From positions 1-23,221 of the IMG/VR virus record IMGVR_UViG_3300000313_000014: a DNA stretch of 23,221 nucleotides. The stretch is one strand, 5' to 3'. Below are positions 21,976 to 23,221 of this stretch, piece by piece. The notes below the pieces were generated by a model. That model saw nothing but the letters and a program-made list of their open reading frames with translations. It did not search any database and had not been told where the DNA came from. Both the position numbers and the translations under genes were made by a program. Source of the DNA: a virus. Numbering within the stretch: position 1 is the stretch's first letter; each line of letters begins with the position of its first letter.

Positions 21976-22796
21976 TCTTGTTTACCTTCCTCAATATCAT
22001 CAACAATCTGCACGGGGGCTGCTGCCTTACCACTTGTATTTGCCGGATTCAACAATATCCGATACTTACTTTCAATCGTCCGAGTTTTTGCTGTCTGCAC
22101 ACGCGTTAGCGCTTCTTCCACGCGAAGAATCTTATCGATAAGAAGTTTTGTCGTTTCTGTTTGTTCGACCAGCACTTTTTTTGTTTCCTTAATTTTAGCC
22201 GTTCGGACAGTTCCCGACTTTTCATCATAAATCTCTGTCATAACTGGCACTGATTGCATTTCATAGACATCTTTTGTCTCAACAAGCGCCTTTTGCTCTT
22301 TAAGATCGTTCAAGTGCTTTAACATGCGACGTTCCCGAAGCGTCAGCAATCGAATATCTTCATCAAGCTGTGCAATCGGATCGGTATTAATTGCCCCGAT
22401 AAGGGCCTGCTCCGTTTCATCCATCATGTCTAACCAAATGGTCTGATATTCACCAGTAAACACCGCGTTCTTGTTTTTTAATGGTGCACCACCGGAATTT
22501 CCCAAAGCATTTTTATTACCAATTGGCGCTCCGCTGCCTTTTGCGTTTTGGTTTCCCTTTGGAGCACCGGCTTTTTTAATGGTAACGTTACTATTCATTT
22601 TATTAGTAACGTTACTTTTGCCAATGGTAACGTTACCTTTCAATTTTGCATCCCAATTATCTAAGTTTTTCCACTTACGGATCTGTGTTGCTGAGGTAGC
22701 TACTACATCCGCAATATCTTTCAGCAGCATCTTACCGCCGGAATCTTTCCAAAGCTTAAATGCCATATCCCTATTGGGGCTTCTTGCTCTTGCCAC
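21972..22796 (-). CDS. Terminase small subunit, PBSX-type
   Basis: A 274-residue protein. The start is a GTG at 22794-22796, about 10 bases after GGTGGTGA, giving MARARSPNRDMAFKLW. Residues 8-50 are the helix-turn-helix of PBSX-type small terminases (PNRDMAFKLWKDSGGKMLLK, then IADVVATSATQIRKWKNLDNWD). The linker holds three NVT units (55-57, 62-64, 70-72) and three GAPxGNxNA-type units (78-111). A helical C-terminal half with RLLTLRERRMLKHLNDL and a lysine-rich stretch should form the oligomer and bind the large subunit. It recognises the packaging start and hands DNA to the large terminase, whose ATG overlaps its stop by 4 bases. Confidence 0.9.
   Translation of the reverse strand: MARARSPNRDMAFKLWKDSGGKMLLKDIADVVATSATQIRKWKNLDNWDAKLKGNVTIGKSNVTNKMNSNVTIKKAGAPKGNQNAKGSGAPIGNKNALGNSGGAPLKNKNAVFTGEYQTIWLDMMDETEQALIGAINTDPIAQLDEDIRLLTLRERRMLKHLNDLKEQKALVETKDVYEMQSVPVMTEIYDEKSGTVRTAKIKETKKVLVEQTETTKLLIDKILRVEEALTRVQTAKTRTIESKYRILLNPANTSGKAAAPVQIVDDIEEGKQE
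22582..22636. repeat. Three copies of palindrome GTAACGTTAC in the small terminase gene (candidate pac site)
   Basis: Perfect 10-bp palindromes at 22582-22591, 22606-22615 and 22627-22636, with centres 24 and 21 bp apart, near two helical turns each. They encode the NVT units of the protein. Packaging sites often lie in small terminase genes. Confidence 0.8.
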
Positions 22797-22832
22797 CTTA
22801 CATAGTCACCACCATCCTAAAACAAAATACAA

Positions 22833-23066
22833 CTACACATCATCTTCTTGTAACTGCAAATCTATTTCAATCAACTGACGAAGGTCAGAAACTGAATTGA
22901 TTACAATGTTTCCCTTTTGAAAATCAGAAATCCATTTAGCAATCCCTGCCTGCACAATCTTGCGGTACTGCTCTTTTGATTCTTGTCTCCGCAATGCATG
23001 TTCTGCCAAGTATTTCTCTAAAAGTTCGTCCTGATTTTTGGAAATATTAATTTTCCTACTGGTCAT
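22833..23066 (-). CDS. Small protein of unknown function upstream of terminase
   Basis: A 77-residue protein. I prefer the ATG at 23064-23066 (AAGGAG 10 bases upstream) to the GTG and TTG just before it, which are too close to the site. The N-terminus MTSRKINISKNQDELLEKYL is basic and helical; the C-terminus NIVINSVSDLRQLIEIDLQL is a strand-helix pattern I associate loosely with small phage proteins beside terminase genes. It lies 36 bases before the small terminase and shares its transcript. No DNA-binding motif is clear. A regulatory role is a guess. Confidence 0.65.
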   Translation of the reverse strand: MTSRKINISKNQDELLEKYLAEHALRRQESKEQYRKIVQAGIAKWISDFQKGNIVINSVSDLRQLIEIDLQLQEDDV

Positions 23067-23108
23067 GTTCACCAATCTCCTTTATAATGAGATTAGCGAA
23101 CACTTGTA

Positions 23109-23161
23109 CGGTAAATAACAGTGTGTTTCTACTGCCTGTAGTCTTTTCCTGTTATTTACCG
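23109..23161. repeat. 13-bp perfect inverted repeat in leader of the packaging operon
   Basis: CGGTAAATAACAG (23109-23121) and CTGTTATTTACCG (23149-23161) are exact inverted copies around a 27-base spacer. The spacer contains a small CTAC/GTAG inner hairpin (23129-23132 with 23138-23141). It lies upstream of the first gene and would fold in either transcript. Confidence 0.85.
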
Positions 23162-23175
23162 CCCAGTTTCGTCGG

Positions 23176-23203
23176 CAGGTGCAAAATGTACCTGTCTTTT
23201 TTC
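23176..23203 (+). terminator. Terminator-like hairpin reading rightward
   Basis: CAGGTGCA-AAA-TGTACCTG (8 bp with one G-T) is followed on the plus strand by TCTTTTTTC. In the minus direction it has only an A-run before it, so it can terminate only rightward transcripts, although all genes here read left. Confidence 0.55.
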
Positions 23204-23221
23204 TATGCAAAATCAGGCATC

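Noticed and set aside
22460-22580. Repeated GAPxGNxNA-coding units suggesting a repeat array
   Set aside because: They are imperfect protein-level repeats in the small terminase linker, a usual feature of the PBSX-type family, not a CRISPR array.
23067-23108. Possible promoter (TAATCT or CATTAT as -10) before the 77-residue gene
   Set aside because: No -35 element with good match and spacing was found; the similarity is no better than expected in AT-rich DNA.
1-23221. tRNA genes, insertion sequences, att sites, integrase, lysis genes
   Set aside because: None was seen on either strand by reading; the window is filled by structural genes.

Overview
This window is the late structural (packaging, head and tail) region of a tailed phage or prophage. 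Every convincing gene lies on the minus strand, so transcription runs from right to left. The order small terminase, large terminase, portal, MuF-type head protein, scaffold, coat, connectors, tail tube, frameshifted tail chaperone and very long tape measure indicates a long-tailed phage, most likely a siphovirus. Strong AGGAGG-type ribosome binding sites, TTG and GTG starts, a Prp-type protease and NLQRF-type N-termini point to a Firmicutes-like host. A member of the Negativicutes is possible, but that is inference only. No integrase, lysis, replication or repressor gene is present, so it cannot be said whether this is a prophage or a free phage.

Right part (23.2 to 19.7 kb): a hairpin-rich leader, a 77-residue gene of unknown function, the small terminase (with three copies of a 10-bp palindrome inside it), and a large terminase broken into two genes. 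The first piece ends in the N-terminal half of an intein. The second begins with the C-terminal half of an intein, followed by the last 27 residues of terminase. Between them, in a third reading frame and overlapping both, is a free-standing HNH endonuclease. Joined, the two exteins give a 422-residue terminase. The break falls inside the HxxD metal-binding motif of its nuclease domain.

Middle part (19.7 to 10.0 kb): portal; a MuF head protein carrying a C-terminal toxin-like domain, with a likely immunity gene behind it; a small unknown gene; a short leader ORF overlapping a terminator-like hairpin; scaffold; P22-type coat; a phage-encoded Prp-like cysteine protease; four small head-completion, connector or unknown proteins; tail tube; terminator; and the gpG/gpGT tail chaperone pair with a T TTT TTT slippery site. 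Scaffold, coat and tail tube all carry an N-terminal F(N/D)LQRF tag resembling the Prp cleavage site of ribosomal protein L27. This suggests a self-contained processing system.

Left part (10.0 kb to 1): a 1700-residue tape measure protein with both a lytic transglycosylase and an M15-like peptidase motif; an AT-rich HExxH metalloprotease gene with its own promoter and terminator, like a moron; three tandem paralogous tail-tip or adhesin-like proteins; and the start of a further tail gene that runs off the window. The only long gene-free stretches are short intergenic gaps holding hairpins. No gap exceeds 300 bases.
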